From JANXXV01 sp038230275 (GTDB lineage: Bacteria > Acidobacteriota > Terriglobia > Bryobacterales > Bryobacteraceae): a DNA stretch of 12,553 nucleotides. The translations under genes and the position numbers were made by a program. Location of the stretch: assembly GCA_038230275.1 (NCBI GenBank), contig JBBRNO010000171.1, positions 1-12,553 of the forward strand, written 5' to 3'. Of the stretch, positions 1 to 7,689 are shown one piece after another. The notes under the pieces were generated by a model, which saw nothing but the letters and a program-made list of their open reading frames with translations, was not told the origin of the DNA and made no database searches. Each line of letters starts with the position of its first letter. The first letter of the stretch is position 1.

Positions 1-2001
1 CTACCGCAAGCCCGCTAACCCATCCTTTAAAAGCGCCAAAAACTCCGCCGCCGCCTGCACAAAGAAGTGCCCCCCGGCAAACTCCATCTGCACAAACCCC
101 GCCGTAGTCTGCTCCCGCCACGCACCCACCTGCTCCCGCGATACGTTCGGATCCGCATCCCCGCCGTAAGCGAAAAGTGGAATCGCCAGCGGCTGCTCTG
201 GCCGGTACACATAATTCCGGTATAACCGCGTATCGGCCCGAAGCGCCGGCATTGCCAACGCCATTAACGCCGGGTTCGCCAGCACCTCCGCCGGCACCCC
301 CTCCAGCCGCCGCAACTGCTCCATCAAATCCGCATCATCCGGATCGGTCTGCGCTTGATGCCCCAATCGAAACTGTGGCGCACGTGCCGCCGAGACAAAG
401 AGTCCCCGTGGCAAGGGCATCCCCGCGCGGCGCAGCGCCCGCGCCAGCTCGAAAGCAATCGCTGCCCCCATGCTGTGCCCATAGAACGCAAATGGCCTAT
501 CGAGAAACGGCCCAATCGCCGGCACCAACGCCGCTACCAACGCTTCCATGTCGTCGAAAGCCGGCTCCTTCAGCCGCCCTTCGCGGCCAGGCAAACAGAC
601 TGGACACACCGCCGCGCTTGCCCTCAGGGTCTCCATCCACGACCGGTAAAGCAGCGTCCCACCCCCGGCAAATGGAAAGCAAAACAACCGCAAGCCGGCC
701 GCGTCCAAATTACTGAACCAGAGATTCTCCGCCGGCTTGCGCAATGCCGCCTGCTTCAGTCGAAGAGTCAGCAGCCTGCGCTTATCTCCAGACATCGCAG
801 GTCCTTTGACGCCGCGGTCCCGCTGCGGCTTCCGCAATAGCGATTTCAGATAAGCCTCAAACGGCAGCACATTCAAGTTAGCCGCATAGTGCAGTGCAGC
901 CGCGCGGGAAGCAGCCGACAGTTCCCGGTAATGCGCCGCGTCGGTTGTCAACCGCTCCAGCGCGGCCTGCCAAGGCCCGGCATCCTGCTCCGGCACTTCC
1001 GCCACCGGCACCATATTCTCATCCACAGCCGGCTTGTATCGCGTTATCGGATTCACCGGCAATAGATAATCCACGCCAAGCTTGGCCTCCGGAATTCCGC
1101 CGATATTGCTCGCCAACACCGGAACACCCCGCAGCATGGCCTCGGGAATCATCCTGCTCCGCGCCTCCGCCCACAAAGAAGGCACCAGCAGGATGCGCGT
1201 CCGGCGCAACAATTCGTCGATGTTCTCCACCGGTTCCAGCACCGTGATGTTTGCATGTCTCCGCAGCGCAGCCAAGTCTTCGGCATTCGTCCCCCAGATA
1301 GGCACGGCGGCAAACTGCACCTGCGGCATCCGTTCCGCGAGCGCAAGAAAAATCGAAATCCCCTTCACCGCGCAAGGATTCACCATGGACACGAACGGAT
1401 TCTCAAACCGCCCCACGTCCGGATATTCGCCCGGCTCCATCAACGCAATCGGTACGTGCATGGCCTCCATGCCGCCGAATTCGCGCACGTAGCGCGCAAC
1501 GTACTCACTCACGCCCACCACGCCATCGGTACGCCGCAACGCTTCCGTCCTCGCGGCGCTCGCCATGGAACTGTCCGGACCGAACGGAGCCGCAATCGTA
1601 GCCCGCACCAGGTGCACCACCCGTGCCCGCGGCGCTCCCAGTGCAATCTCCAGCAGCAGTTGTCCCGGGTCATCGGTAGAAGTCACAATCACGTCCGGAT
1701 CGAACCCGGCCACCTGCGCCTCGAAATATCCGCGGAACTGCTGGTCTCGAGTCAGCGCATGAACTTCAACTCCACCGCGCACAAACGTCACATCGCGGCC
1801 GCCATTGTTCACCGCAACACCGCGCGATGCCAGGTCACTCAACAGCTTTTCGTGCGCGGGCGGACCGAACTTCTCCACCCGGGCTACCACGCGCACCCTA
1901 TGCCCGCCAGCCGCCAGGGCCTCCATTAACAAGCGATTCGATTTGTCACCCCCGCCCATGGAAGGGTAGTAAAGCGAGTTGTGGGCCAGCAGAATGCGCA
2001 T
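1..2001 (-). CDS. Glycosyltransferase / type II thioesterase fusion protein
   Basis: This is a bifunctional protein of 666 residues. Residues 1-390 are a GT4-like glycosyltransferase with an N-terminal glycine-rich loop (MGGGDKSN, 15-22), an NPCAVKG segment (208-214) and an EX7E pair at E279/E287. The GFG normally found inside EX7E is replaced by ARS. Residues 436-666 are an alpha/beta-hydrolase of the type II thioesterase family (GrsT/RifR-like): an FPFAGGG oxyanion region (442-448), nucleophile S510 in GHSMG, Asp617 in the D-P motif and His645 in GGHFF. Such thioesterases release or edit acyl groups on carrier proteins. The last gene seen in the operon, it is coupled to the upstream glycosyltransferase by TGATG. 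The ATG at 2001 is chosen; a GTG one codon upstream is possible. The ATG at 795 lies inside the linker and has its own Shine-Dalgarno, so a free thioesterase might also be made. The stop codon is complete at the left edge. Domains are certain; substrates are unknown. Confidence 0.88.
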   Translation of the reverse strand: MRILLAHNSLYYPSMGGGDKSNRLLMEALAAGGHRVRVVARVEKFGPPAHEKLLSDLASRGVAVNNGGRDVTFVRGGVEVHALTRDQQFRGYFEAQVAGFDPDVIVTSTDDPGQLLLEIALGAPRARVVHLVRATIAAPFGPDSSMASAARTEALRRTDGVVGVSEYVARYVREFGGMEAMHVPIALMEPGEYPDVGRFENPFVSMVNPCAVKGISIFLALAERMPQVQFAAVPIWGTNAEDLAALRRHANITVLEPVENIDELLRRTRILLVPSLWAEARSRMIPEAMLRGVPVLASNIGGIPEAKLGVDYLLPVNPITRYKPAVDENMVPVAEVPEQDAGPWQAALERLTTDAAHYRELSAASRAAALHYAANLNVLPFEAYLKSLLRKPQRDRGVKGPAMSGDKRRLLTLRLKQAALRKPAENLWFSNLDAAGLRLFCFPFAGGGTLLYRSWMETLRASAAVCPVCLPGREGRLKEPAFDDMEALVAALVPAIGPFLDRPFAFYGHSMGAAIAFELARALRRAGMPLPRGLFVSAARAPQFRLGHQAQTDPDDADLMEQLRRLEGVPAEVLANPALMALAMPALRADTRLYRNYVYRPEQPLAIPLFAYGGDADPNVSREQVGAWREQTTAGFVQMEFAGGHFFVQAAAEFLALLKDGLAGLR
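793..807 (-). promoter_or_regulatory. Internal ribosome-binding site and ATG in front of the thioesterase domain
   Basis: Inside the fusion gene, reading the minus strand, AAAGGA (807-802) lies 6 nt before an in-frame ATG (795-793). That ATG is residue M403, in the linker between the glycosyltransferase and thioesterase domains. Translation from it would give a 264-residue protein, close to the usual size of a free-standing type II thioesterase. Position and spacing are seen in the sequence; use of the site is inferred. Confidence 0.4.
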
Positions 2002-3185
2002 CACGGGCGCAATCGCCGCAGCAGCAACGCGCGCTTGGCAGCCGAAAGCGCAACCGGCCGTGAAGCAATCTCCGGCGCGCGTACCCCAGGCTGCAACGCC
2101 AACAGCATCCTTTCGAAATTCGCCGCGTCCAAGGCACGCACGAATCGAAGCGCCGCCGTACGCGACCGCGCCGCCTCCGCCGTATAAGCCGCTTCATCCG
2201 TCAGCAGCGTCTGCAATGCCGCAACCCACGGTGCAAGATCCTGTTCCACGCCCACCGCCTTCGGCATGTGGTTCTCATCGAACACCGCTTCATACCGCTC
2301 CATTGGGCGAACGGGAATCACGAAACCGGTGCCTTGTTTCGCCTCCACCAGGCCGCCGGAATCACTGGCGATCACCGGCAAGCCCCGCAGCATCGCCTCC
2401 ATCGCTATCAACCCGAACCCTTCCTCCCACAGCGACGGCATCAGCAACAGCGTAGCCTGCGAAAGCACTTCTTCAATATCTGGAACGCTATCCAACACAG
2501 TCAAATTCGGCGTCGCGCGCATTGCATCCCGATCGGCCTGCGTAGTGCCCCAACCCGCCAATGCCGCAAACAGAATCTGCGGAAACTGCCGCGCCAGCGC
2601 GAGGAAGATCCCGATACCCTTCACCTCGCACGGATTGATCATCAGCACCGTCCCGCGCTGAAATCCGCCATACCGCGCGTACGGCTCGCTACCGTAAATG
2701 GGTGGATGAACAACCTCCGCTGTTCGCCCCAAATGCCGCTCAACGTAGGCAGCCATGTACCGCCCGATCACAACCACGGCACTAGCGTCGCGAACAATCT
2801 CTGCCGCGCCCGCATCCGCATTCCAGCTCGCCGGACCAAACGGAAAGAACTGTGGAGTGTGCGCCAGATAGACCAACCGTCCCGGCGCCGCCTGTTGCAC
2901 AACGCGCAACAATACATGACTGACATCTTCGGAAGAAACCAGCACCCAGTCCGGTTGAAACTCGCGGATGTGCTGGCCCAACACGCTGCTGTGCCGTACG
3001 AATTCATGCACAGGAAAAATGCCGATGCCATCCGCCACCACATCCCGTGCCCCCGGGGCATCCGCGCACACCACCCGGCACTCATGTCCCGCCTGCACCA
3101 GATGCTGAAGCCACACCAGATTACTGCGCGTCGATCCACCCCGCGGCGGAGCGTAGCAAGCATTCGACGTCAGCAACAAGCGCAT
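2001..3185 (-). CDS. Family-4-type glycosyltransferase
   Basis: This 394-residue GT-B glycosyltransferase is predicted to be cytosolic and to transfer a sugar from a nucleotide-sugar donor. It has an N-terminal glycine-rich acceptor-domain loop (PPRGGSTRSN, 13-22), an INPCEVKG segment (183-190) and a canonical EGFGLIAME EX7E motif (E255/E263) in the donor domain. It is clearly paralogous to the glycosyltransferase half of the next gene, especially from NPC to the C-terminus. The C-terminal tail LSAAKRALLLRRL resembles the short linkers found at NRPS domain borders and is matched in the paralog. The start is well supported: GAGGAG (3199-3194) lies 8 nt upstream, and ATG 3185 overlaps the stop of the FkbH gene by one base (TGATG). 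Its own stop overlaps the next start in the same way. The acceptor is unknown; by context it is a metabolite or glycan linked to the glyceryl-carrier pathway. Confidence 0.9.
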   Translation of the reverse strand: MRLLLTSNACYAPPRGGSTRSNLVWLQHLVQAGHECRVVCADAPGARDVVADGIGIFPVHEFVRHSSVLGQHIREFQPDWVLVSSEDVSHVLLRVVQQAAPGRLVYLAHTPQFFPFGPASWNADAGAAEIVRDASAVVVIGRYMAAYVERHLGRTAEVVHPPIYGSEPYARYGGFQRGTVLMINPCEVKGIGIFLALARQFPQILFAALAGWGTTQADRDAMRATPNLTVLDSVPDIEEVLSQATLLLMPSLWEEGFGLIAMEAMLRGLPVIASDSGGLVEAKQGTGFVIPVRPMERYEAVFDENHMPKAVGVEQDLAPWVAALQTLLTDEAAYTAEAARSRTAALRFVRALDAANFERMLLALQPGVRAPEIASRPVALSAAKRALLLRRLRP

Positions 3186-5224
3186 CAGCCGTGCTCCTCA
3201 TTCGCCAGCAGCGCCTGCACTTCCTCCTCTGACAAGCCTTCAATTTCCTGCAACAGCCGCTCATACTCCGCCGGATCCACCGCACCCATCTGCACCATTT
3301 CAATACGCGTGGCCAGCTCGCCCAACGTCAAGCTGCCCGAATAAACATCGTCAATCGGCAACTCCACGCCAAACGCTTCTTTGATTCGCAACAACAGCAA
3401 CACCGCCAGCAGCGAGTGTCCGCCCACATCGAAGAAGTTATCGGCCACGCCAACATCGGGGCGCTCCAATATCTCAGCCCAAATGGACGAGAGAGCCTGC
3501 TCCGTCTCCGTCATTCCCGTCTGCGGAGTAGCTTCCCCGCGTCTCTCCCGTGCCACCGCCGCCTGTATCTGCGCCGGTGAGGAAAGCGTCAGCGCGATGC
3601 GGGCGAACTCCAGAAATCGATTCCCCTTCGCAGCAGCTCCGGCGGTCGGCACAACCACCGCGGCCTCCGCCGGACGCCACTCCATCCCGCGCAACGCCGC
3701 CGCTGAAAATCGCGATCCCGCACCCAGACTCTGCAGAAATTGCCCTGCCGGAAGATTCCGCTTCGTCGGCACATAAGGCAGTTCCACGAATTCTGCTCCG
3801 CGAACCGTCGCGGACTCTCCCAGCCAAGCCATCGCGCGATGTTCCACGCCGCGCCCCAGCACACGGCAACTCAGCAGCAAAGTATCCACCAGCAGATCCG
3901 CCCCCTGCTTGGAGAAAATCAGCAGTCCGGTAATTCCATAATCGCCGAACCGATCCGATACTCCCAAAGTGAAGCACTCCTGCGAAAGGCTTCGCAACTC
4001 CGCCTCCGTCCGCCGGATGGTAGTGAAGTTGAACTGATTGGTGCGTTGCGTAAGCTGCGCCGCTCGCGCCAGCGTCTCCGCTTGTAACGGTGCGAAGGTC
4101 ACCTGCAATTGCAGGCCGGCGATAAATTCCGCCATGTCCATCGTCTTGCGGATCTCTCGCCCGAACTCCTGCGTCTGCGCGTAGTAAGCATTCCGGTTTC
4201 GGTCTTCCTCGGTAATCACCGCATGATCAAAGGCCCAAACATGATCCAGAAAATGCGGGATGTCCTTCCCGTCGACGGGCAGCGCCAGCGCCAACAATTC
4301 CGGAAGCCGCTCACTAGCCTCCGCGCATTCCTTCGGATTGTCGTCGACAAAAATAAACGAGTCCAACCCAAGCTCAAGTTCTCCGGCCAGCGCGGCCAGG
4401 CTATCGGCCTTCGATTCCCATTGAATCCGCCACGCCGTGAAATGCCGCAATTGCAAGGGCATCTCCGGATGCTGCGCGAACACATCCAGCACGTCCTGCT
4501 CGTTATTCTTACTGGCCATGCAAAGCAGCATCCCCGCTTCCCTTTGCTGCAGCATAAACTCCTGCAACGCAAGGCGCGGGGTATCAATGGTAACGCCGCC
4601 TGGCCCATCCTCACCGCAAATCCCGTTCCATAAAGTGTCGTCGCAATCCAGCACGATTACCTTATACGGCGCCATGAATAGCGAATGCGCGTACCGCACC
4701 AGTGCAGTGGCCAGCGCGCAAAAATATTCCTCGGTGTATGGAATCTTCCCCAACCGGTCGCCAGTCGTGCTCTCCCAATTCGCCACCGGGTAGCGCGCCT
4801 GAATTTCGTCGAAATGCAGAAACTGAACGCCCGGCGTCTCCGCCAGACTCGACTCAATCAGGCTCGCCATCTTCCGCGAGAACACTGCGCGCTCGGCGTC
4901 CTCCATAAATTCCGCGGAGCCAGGGCAAAGGCAAACAAGAATCGGCGCAATGTGGTCGGCGGAAGTCTTTCGCAGCGCGTCCAGCAATTGGCAAACATGC
5001 GTCTCCACCGAACCCAGATCCTGCAGCCGCACCAGCAGCACATTCATGCCCTGACTGTTCCTGGCAAACTCGCCCGCCGGATCCAGCAGCGTCTGCACAA
5101 GCTGATTATAGGGAGAGAACCGCGTCTCGAAATCCACCCCTAGCTGCCGGCCCCAAAACGAAATAGCAGCCTGAAGCGGTTCCGCGCTAAACGTGGCGCT
5201 GATAGCAAATCGAAAGGAGGGCAT
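3185..5224 (-). CDS. FkbH-like glyceryl transferase with C-terminal carrier protein domain
   Basis: This 679-residue protein belongs to the FkbH/HAD-IIIC family. FkbH enzymes take the three-carbon unit of 1,3-bisphosphoglycerate, remove phosphate and load D-glyceryl onto a carrier protein. Residues 1-185 form the family's N-terminal region. The HAD core has DCDDT (D193, D195, T197), SK (S238/K239) and VDDNP (D294/D295). Residues 380-485 form the GNAT-like acyltransferase part (TQRTNQFN, RFGDYG, SCRVLGRGVEH). An Ala/Pro-rich linker leads to an acyl/peptidyl carrier domain (about 572-645) with DNFFDVGGHSL, whose S604 is the predicted phosphopantetheine site. A tail with LSEEEVQALL looks NRPS-like. 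ATG 5224 is chosen because family members begin at this point (FAISATFSAEPL); no clear Shine-Dalgarno is seen. It is the first gene of the operon, divergent from ogt. The fused carrier means loading can occur in cis. The final product is unknown. Confidence 0.9.
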   Translation of the reverse strand: MPSFRFAISATFSAEPLQAAISFWGRQLGVDFETRFSPYNQLVQTLLDPAGEFARNSQGMNVLLVRLQDLGSVETHVCQLLDALRKTSADHIAPILVCLCPGSAEFMEDAERAVFSRKMASLIESSLAETPGVQFLHFDEIQARYPVANWESTTGDRLGKIPYTEEYFCALATALVRYAHSLFMAPYKVIVLDCDDTLWNGICGEDGPGGVTIDTPRLALQEFMLQQREAGMLLCMASKNNEQDVLDVFAQHPEMPLQLRHFTAWRIQWESKADSLAALAGELELGLDSFIFVDDNPKECAEASERLPELLALALPVDGKDIPHFLDHVWAFDHAVITEEDRNRNAYYAQTQEFGREIRKTMDMAEFIAGLQLQVTFAPLQAETLARAAQLTQRTNQFNFTTIRRTEAELRSLSQECFTLGVSDRFGDYGITGLLIFSKQGADLLVDTLLLSCRVLGRGVEHRAMAWLGESATVRGAEFVELPYVPTKRNLPAGQFLQSLGAGSRFSAAALRGMEWRPAEAAVVVPTAGAAAKGNRFLEFARIALTLSSPAQIQAAVARERRGEATPQTGMTETEQALSSIWAEILERPDVGVADNFFDVGGHSLLAVLLLLRIKEAFGVELPIDDVYSGSLTLGELATRIEMVQMGAVDPAEYERLLQEIEGLSEEEVQALLANEEHG

Positions 5225-5289
5225 GAGATGGATCACACGAGATGGATGCACTTCAATTTTACGATGACCGCTTGCTAAGATAGCCGCCA
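5225..5289. promoter_or_regulatory. Divergent promoter region between the FkbH operon and ogt
   Basis: These 65 bp separate two divergent genes. On the plus strand an extended -10 element, TGCTAAGAT (5273-5281), lies 8 nt before the ogt ATG, so the ogt transcript would have almost no leader. On the minus strand TAAAAT (5261-5256) is a -10 candidate for the FkbH operon, with a leader of about 25 nt. No convincing -35 was found on either strand. Promoter use is inferred from spacing only. Confidence 0.45.
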
Positions 5290-5811
5290 ATGGGCCAAAT
5301 CCTCCATCGCTCAAAATTCGACACTCCCGTCGGCCCCATCGTCGCACTCACTTCAACCAAGGGTCTTTGCGCACTCGAATTCGAACTTCCGGACCGCCAG
5401 AAACTTCTCACCGCGCGCCTTAAGCAGTGGTTTTCGGAATACGAAATGGAGCCCATGAACGGCGCCGGTAACACACCAGTGGCGAACTGGCTAATCGCCT
5501 ACTTCCGTCGCGAATTTCTTCCGCCCCCGCCGCTGGATCTTCGCGGTTCGGCGTTTGAACAAACCGTCTGGAATGCCCTGCTGACAATCCCCGTGGCGCA
5601 AACCACCACCTATGGAATCCTGGCCGCCAAACTGGGCATTCCCGGCTCAGCCCGCGCCATCGGCGCCGCCGTCCGCCGCAACCCCATCAGCCTGATTGTG
5701 CCCTGCCATCGCGTCATCGGCGCGGACGGAGCGCTCCGCGGCTATGGCGGCGGCCTTCCGCAAAAGCAATGGCTCCTGCTGCACGAAAGGCTCGAAACCG
5801 AAGCGCGCTAA
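5290..5811 (+). CDS. ogt: Methylated-DNA--protein-cysteine methyltransferase (O6-alkylguanine-DNA alkyltransferase)
   Basis: This suicide DNA-repair protein of 173 residues transfers the alkyl group of O6-alkylguanine or O4-alkylthymine to its own cysteine. The active-site motif IVPCHRVIG is complete, with acceptor C139. The upstream helix-turn-helix segment with the arginine finger (SARAIGAAVRRNP, 120-132) and the downstream GYGGGLPQK loop are also present. The N-terminal ribonuclease-H-like domain is short and the total length is normal for Ogt/MGMT. ATG 5290 starts only 8 nt after an extended -10, with no Shine-Dalgarno, which suggests a leaderless mRNA. The stop overlaps by 4 bp the stop of the convergent kinase gene, so no terminator fits between them. 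There is no evident functional link to the FkbH operon on the other side. Confidence 0.95.
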   Translation: MGQILHRSKFDTPVGPIVALTSTKGLCALEFELPDRQKLLTARLKQWFSEYEMEPMNGAGNTPVANWLIAYFRREFLPPPPLDLRGSAFEQTVWNALLTIPVAQTTTYGILAAKLGIPGSARAIGAAVRRNPISLIVPCHRVIGADGALRGYGGGLPQKQWLLLHERLETEAR

Positions 5812-6734
5812 ACCGCCCGCACCTCAACCCGCTTATAGACTTCCTTGGTCTGTTCCAAACTGGCAAACGCCAGGCCCGGCAGCTTAGCCGAGGCCGTCCC
5901 CGCCGCAACCGCCCACCGTACCGCATCGCGAAAGTCGTTCTTATTGCAGATCGCCCACAGAAAAGCCGCCGCCATCGCATCGCCCGCGCCAATCGGACAA
6001 ACCGCGTCGATCCGCGGTGGTATCACCTCAATCATCCCGGCGGCATCTTTCGCCACCACGCCCCGGCTCCCCAAGGACAGCAGCACAGACTCCGCCCCCA
6101 TCGCATGAATCCGCTCCACCGCTTCAAAGAAATGAGTGCGCGTAATCAGCACCTTGTTCAGCAGCCGCTCGGCCTCTTGCTGGTTCGGCGTCACCAGCGT
6201 AGGCGCCGCCTCCAGGCCGTGTAGCAGCGCATCGCCGTCGGTATCCAGCAGCGTCTTCACCTTGCGGGCATGCGCCAATTCGATAAGCCCGCTGTAGACA
6301 TCCGTTGCAACCCCAGGCGGCAGGCTGCCGCAGATCATCAGCCAGTCCGCACTCGCCAGACTGGCCTCCACCGCCTTGGTGACCGCCGCCAGTTCTTCCG
6401 GTTCAATATGCGGACCGAACTCGTTCAACTTCACCGTCAGCCCTTGCTTATCGGAAATCGTCAGGTTCGTTCGCGTCTCGTGAGAGATCCGGACCACTTG
6501 CACGGGAAAGTTGCTGGTCTTCAACAGCTCTTCAAACTTCTGCCCCGTCGCACCGCCTGACGTCGCAATCGCCAGCGTCTTCATCCCAAAGGAATGAATC
6601 ACCCGGGATGCATTGATGCCACGCCCGCCCGCCGATAAGCTTGTGTCTAGAATATAGGCCCGGTCTTCAAAAACCAGACGGTCGGCGGAAACATTTCTGT
6701 CCAGTGCCGGATTGATGGTAAGAGTGACGATCAA
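5808..6734 (-). CDS. PfkB-family hexose/1-phosphofructokinase-type sugar kinase
   Basis: This 308-residue ribokinase-fold (PfkB) kinase is closest in style to the 1-phosphofructokinase / tagatose-6-phosphate kinase / PfkB subgroup, which makes bisphosphorylated hexoses with ATP. It has the N-terminal TLTINPALD, a GGRGIN substrate motif (36-41, Arg in place of the common Lys of GGKGxN), CGSLPPG (135-141), TPNQQEAE (182-189) and the C-terminal PfkB signature IGAGDAMAAAF with catalytic base D252. The start is TTG 6734: the family's N-terminal strand begins here and no ATG fits. It lies 6 nt after TACACT, a -10-like hexamer. No fructose PTS gene is adjacent, so the exact substrate cannot be fixed. 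It is divergent from the EamA transporter across a palindromic spacer and overlaps ogt tail to tail. Confidence 0.88.
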   Translation of the reverse strand: MIVTLTINPALDRNVSADRLVFEDRAYILDTSLSAGGRGINASRVIHSFGMKTLAIATSGGATGQKFEELLKTSNFPVQVVRISHETRTNLTISDKQGLTVKLNEFGPHIEPEELAAVTKAVEASLASADWLMICGSLPPGVATDVYSGLIELAHARKVKTLLDTDGDALLHGLEAAPTLVTPNQQEAERLLNKVLITRTHFFEAVERIHAMGAESVLLSLGSRGVVAKDAAGMIEVIPPRIDAVCPIGAGDAMAAAFLWAICNKNDFRDAVRWAVAAGTASAKLPGLAFASLEQTKEVYKRVEVRAV

Positions 6735-6765
6735 CCCTACAGTGTAGCGGATGCTACGCTGAAAA
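6735..6765. promoter_or_regulatory. Palindromic divergent promoter/operator candidate
   Basis: The 31-bp spacer between the divergent kinase and EamA genes contains an inverted repeat at 6741-6760. The arms AGTGTAGC and GCTACGCT (7 of 8 positions pair) are separated by GGAT. Each arm also holds an outward-facing -10-like hexamer. TACACT (6746-6741, minus) ends 6 nt before the kinase TTG. TACGCT (6755-6760, plus), preceded by TG as an extended -10, ends 5 nt before the EamA ATG. The repeat is seen; its role as paired leaderless promoters or an operator is inferred. Confidence 0.5.
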
Positions 6766-7689
6766 ATGCCCCACCGTGGAAATTTCCGGGCCTACGTTGC
6801 GCTCGTAGCTGTCTATATATTCTGGGGCACCACCTATCTGGCAATCCGCATTTCGCTGGAAGCCTTCCCGCCGTTTATTCTAATGAGCGCGCGCTTTTTA
6901 CTTTCGGGAACGCTGATGCTGATCGGCGCCCGGTCGAGTGGCGCCAACATTCCCAAAGGCCGTGAGCTTTGGCTTACCGCGCTGTTTGGAGTCATCATTC
7001 TCGGCGGTGGCAATGGATCCCTCATATGGGTCGAGCAGACCATCCCCAGCGGTCTCGCCGCGCTCTTGCTCGTGACCGGCCCGTTCTGGATGGTGGGCCT
7101 CGGCGCGGCCTTCGCCGGCGGCGAAAAAATTCACCTTCCGGCGCTGGCCGGCATCTTGCTCGGTTGCCTCGGCGTAGTGGTGCTGGTGGCGCCAAATGGA
7201 TTCAGCACCTCTTTCAGCGTGTCACTCATCACCGGGTTTGTTGTGCTTCAGTTCGGCTGCTTCAGTTGGTGCCTCGGCTCCATTCTCCACAAGCGCAGCC
7301 TTACCACCGCGCACCCCGTAGTAAGTGGGGCAGTGCAGCAACTGGCCACCGGCATTCTCTTTCTGATTCCCGCATTCCTGGTTCCTCACCATCCCATCGC
7401 GTGGAATGCCCGCAGCAGTTGGTCGCTGGCCTATCTGGTTGTGTTCGGATCAGTGGTGGGATACAGCGCTTTTCTTTACGCTCTGGAACATCTGCCCGTC
7501 GCGATTGTCAGCACTTATAATTACGTGAACCCCGTCGTCGCCATGGCTCTCGGATGGCTGTTCTATCGCGAGCCATTCGGCAAACGCGAGTTCACGGCCA
7601 TGTTGATCATCTTCGCCGGCGTAGCCATCGTCAAATGGACCACCCCGGAACCAGCACGCCCAGCGCCGCCGGAACACAAGTCTACGTAA
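6766..7689 (+). CDS. EamA/DMT-superfamily transporter
   Basis: This inner-membrane permease of 307 residues has about ten hydrophobic segments arranged as two EamA repeats, typical of drug/metabolite transporters of the RhaT/YedA type that export metabolites or amino acids. The first helix carries the family-typical IFWGTTYLAIRISLE motif (18-32). The second repeat ends with the Asn/Pro-containing helix STYNYVNPVVAMALGWL, followed by the conserved REPF. The C-terminus is short, polar and proline-rich. ATG 6766 is chosen: it lies 5 nt after an extended -10 and has no Shine-Dalgarno, so a leaderless mRNA is likely. It is divergent from the sugar kinase and may share regulation with it through the palindrome between them. 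The substrate is unknown. Confidence 0.93.
   Translation: MPHRGNFRAYVALVAVYIFWGTTYLAIRISLEAFPPFILMSARFLLSGTLMLIGARSSGANIPKGRELWLTALFGVIILGGGNGSLIWVEQTIPSGLAALLLVTGPFWMVGLGAAFAGGEKIHLPALAGILLGCLGVVVLVAPNGFSTSFSVSLITGFVVLQFGCFSWCLGSILHKRSLTTAHPVVSGAVQQLATGILFLIPAFLVPHHPIAWNARSSWSLAYLVVFGSVVGYSAFLYALEHLPVAIVSTYNYVNPVVAMALGWLFYREPFGKREFTAMLIIFAGVAIVKWTTPEPARPAPPEHKST

Noticed and set aside
177..1929. Several plus-strand open frames opposite the GT-thioesterase gene (for example 177-716, 355-840, 1255-1929)
   Set aside because: All are antisense to a strongly supported gene and are proline/arginine-rich without motifs or ribosome-binding sites.
2268..3344. Long plus-strand open frame (about 358 codons) opposite the glycosyltransferase and FkbH genes
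   Set aside because: It lies antisense to well-recognised coding sequence, its translation is low-complexity and rich in His/Arg/Gln, and it matches no family. It is a by-product of G+C-rich codon use.
5290..5811. ogt as a member of the FkbH biosynthetic operon
   Set aside because: It is on the opposite strand with its own promoter-like element and is a common DNA-repair gene; adjacency alone is not evidence of a link.
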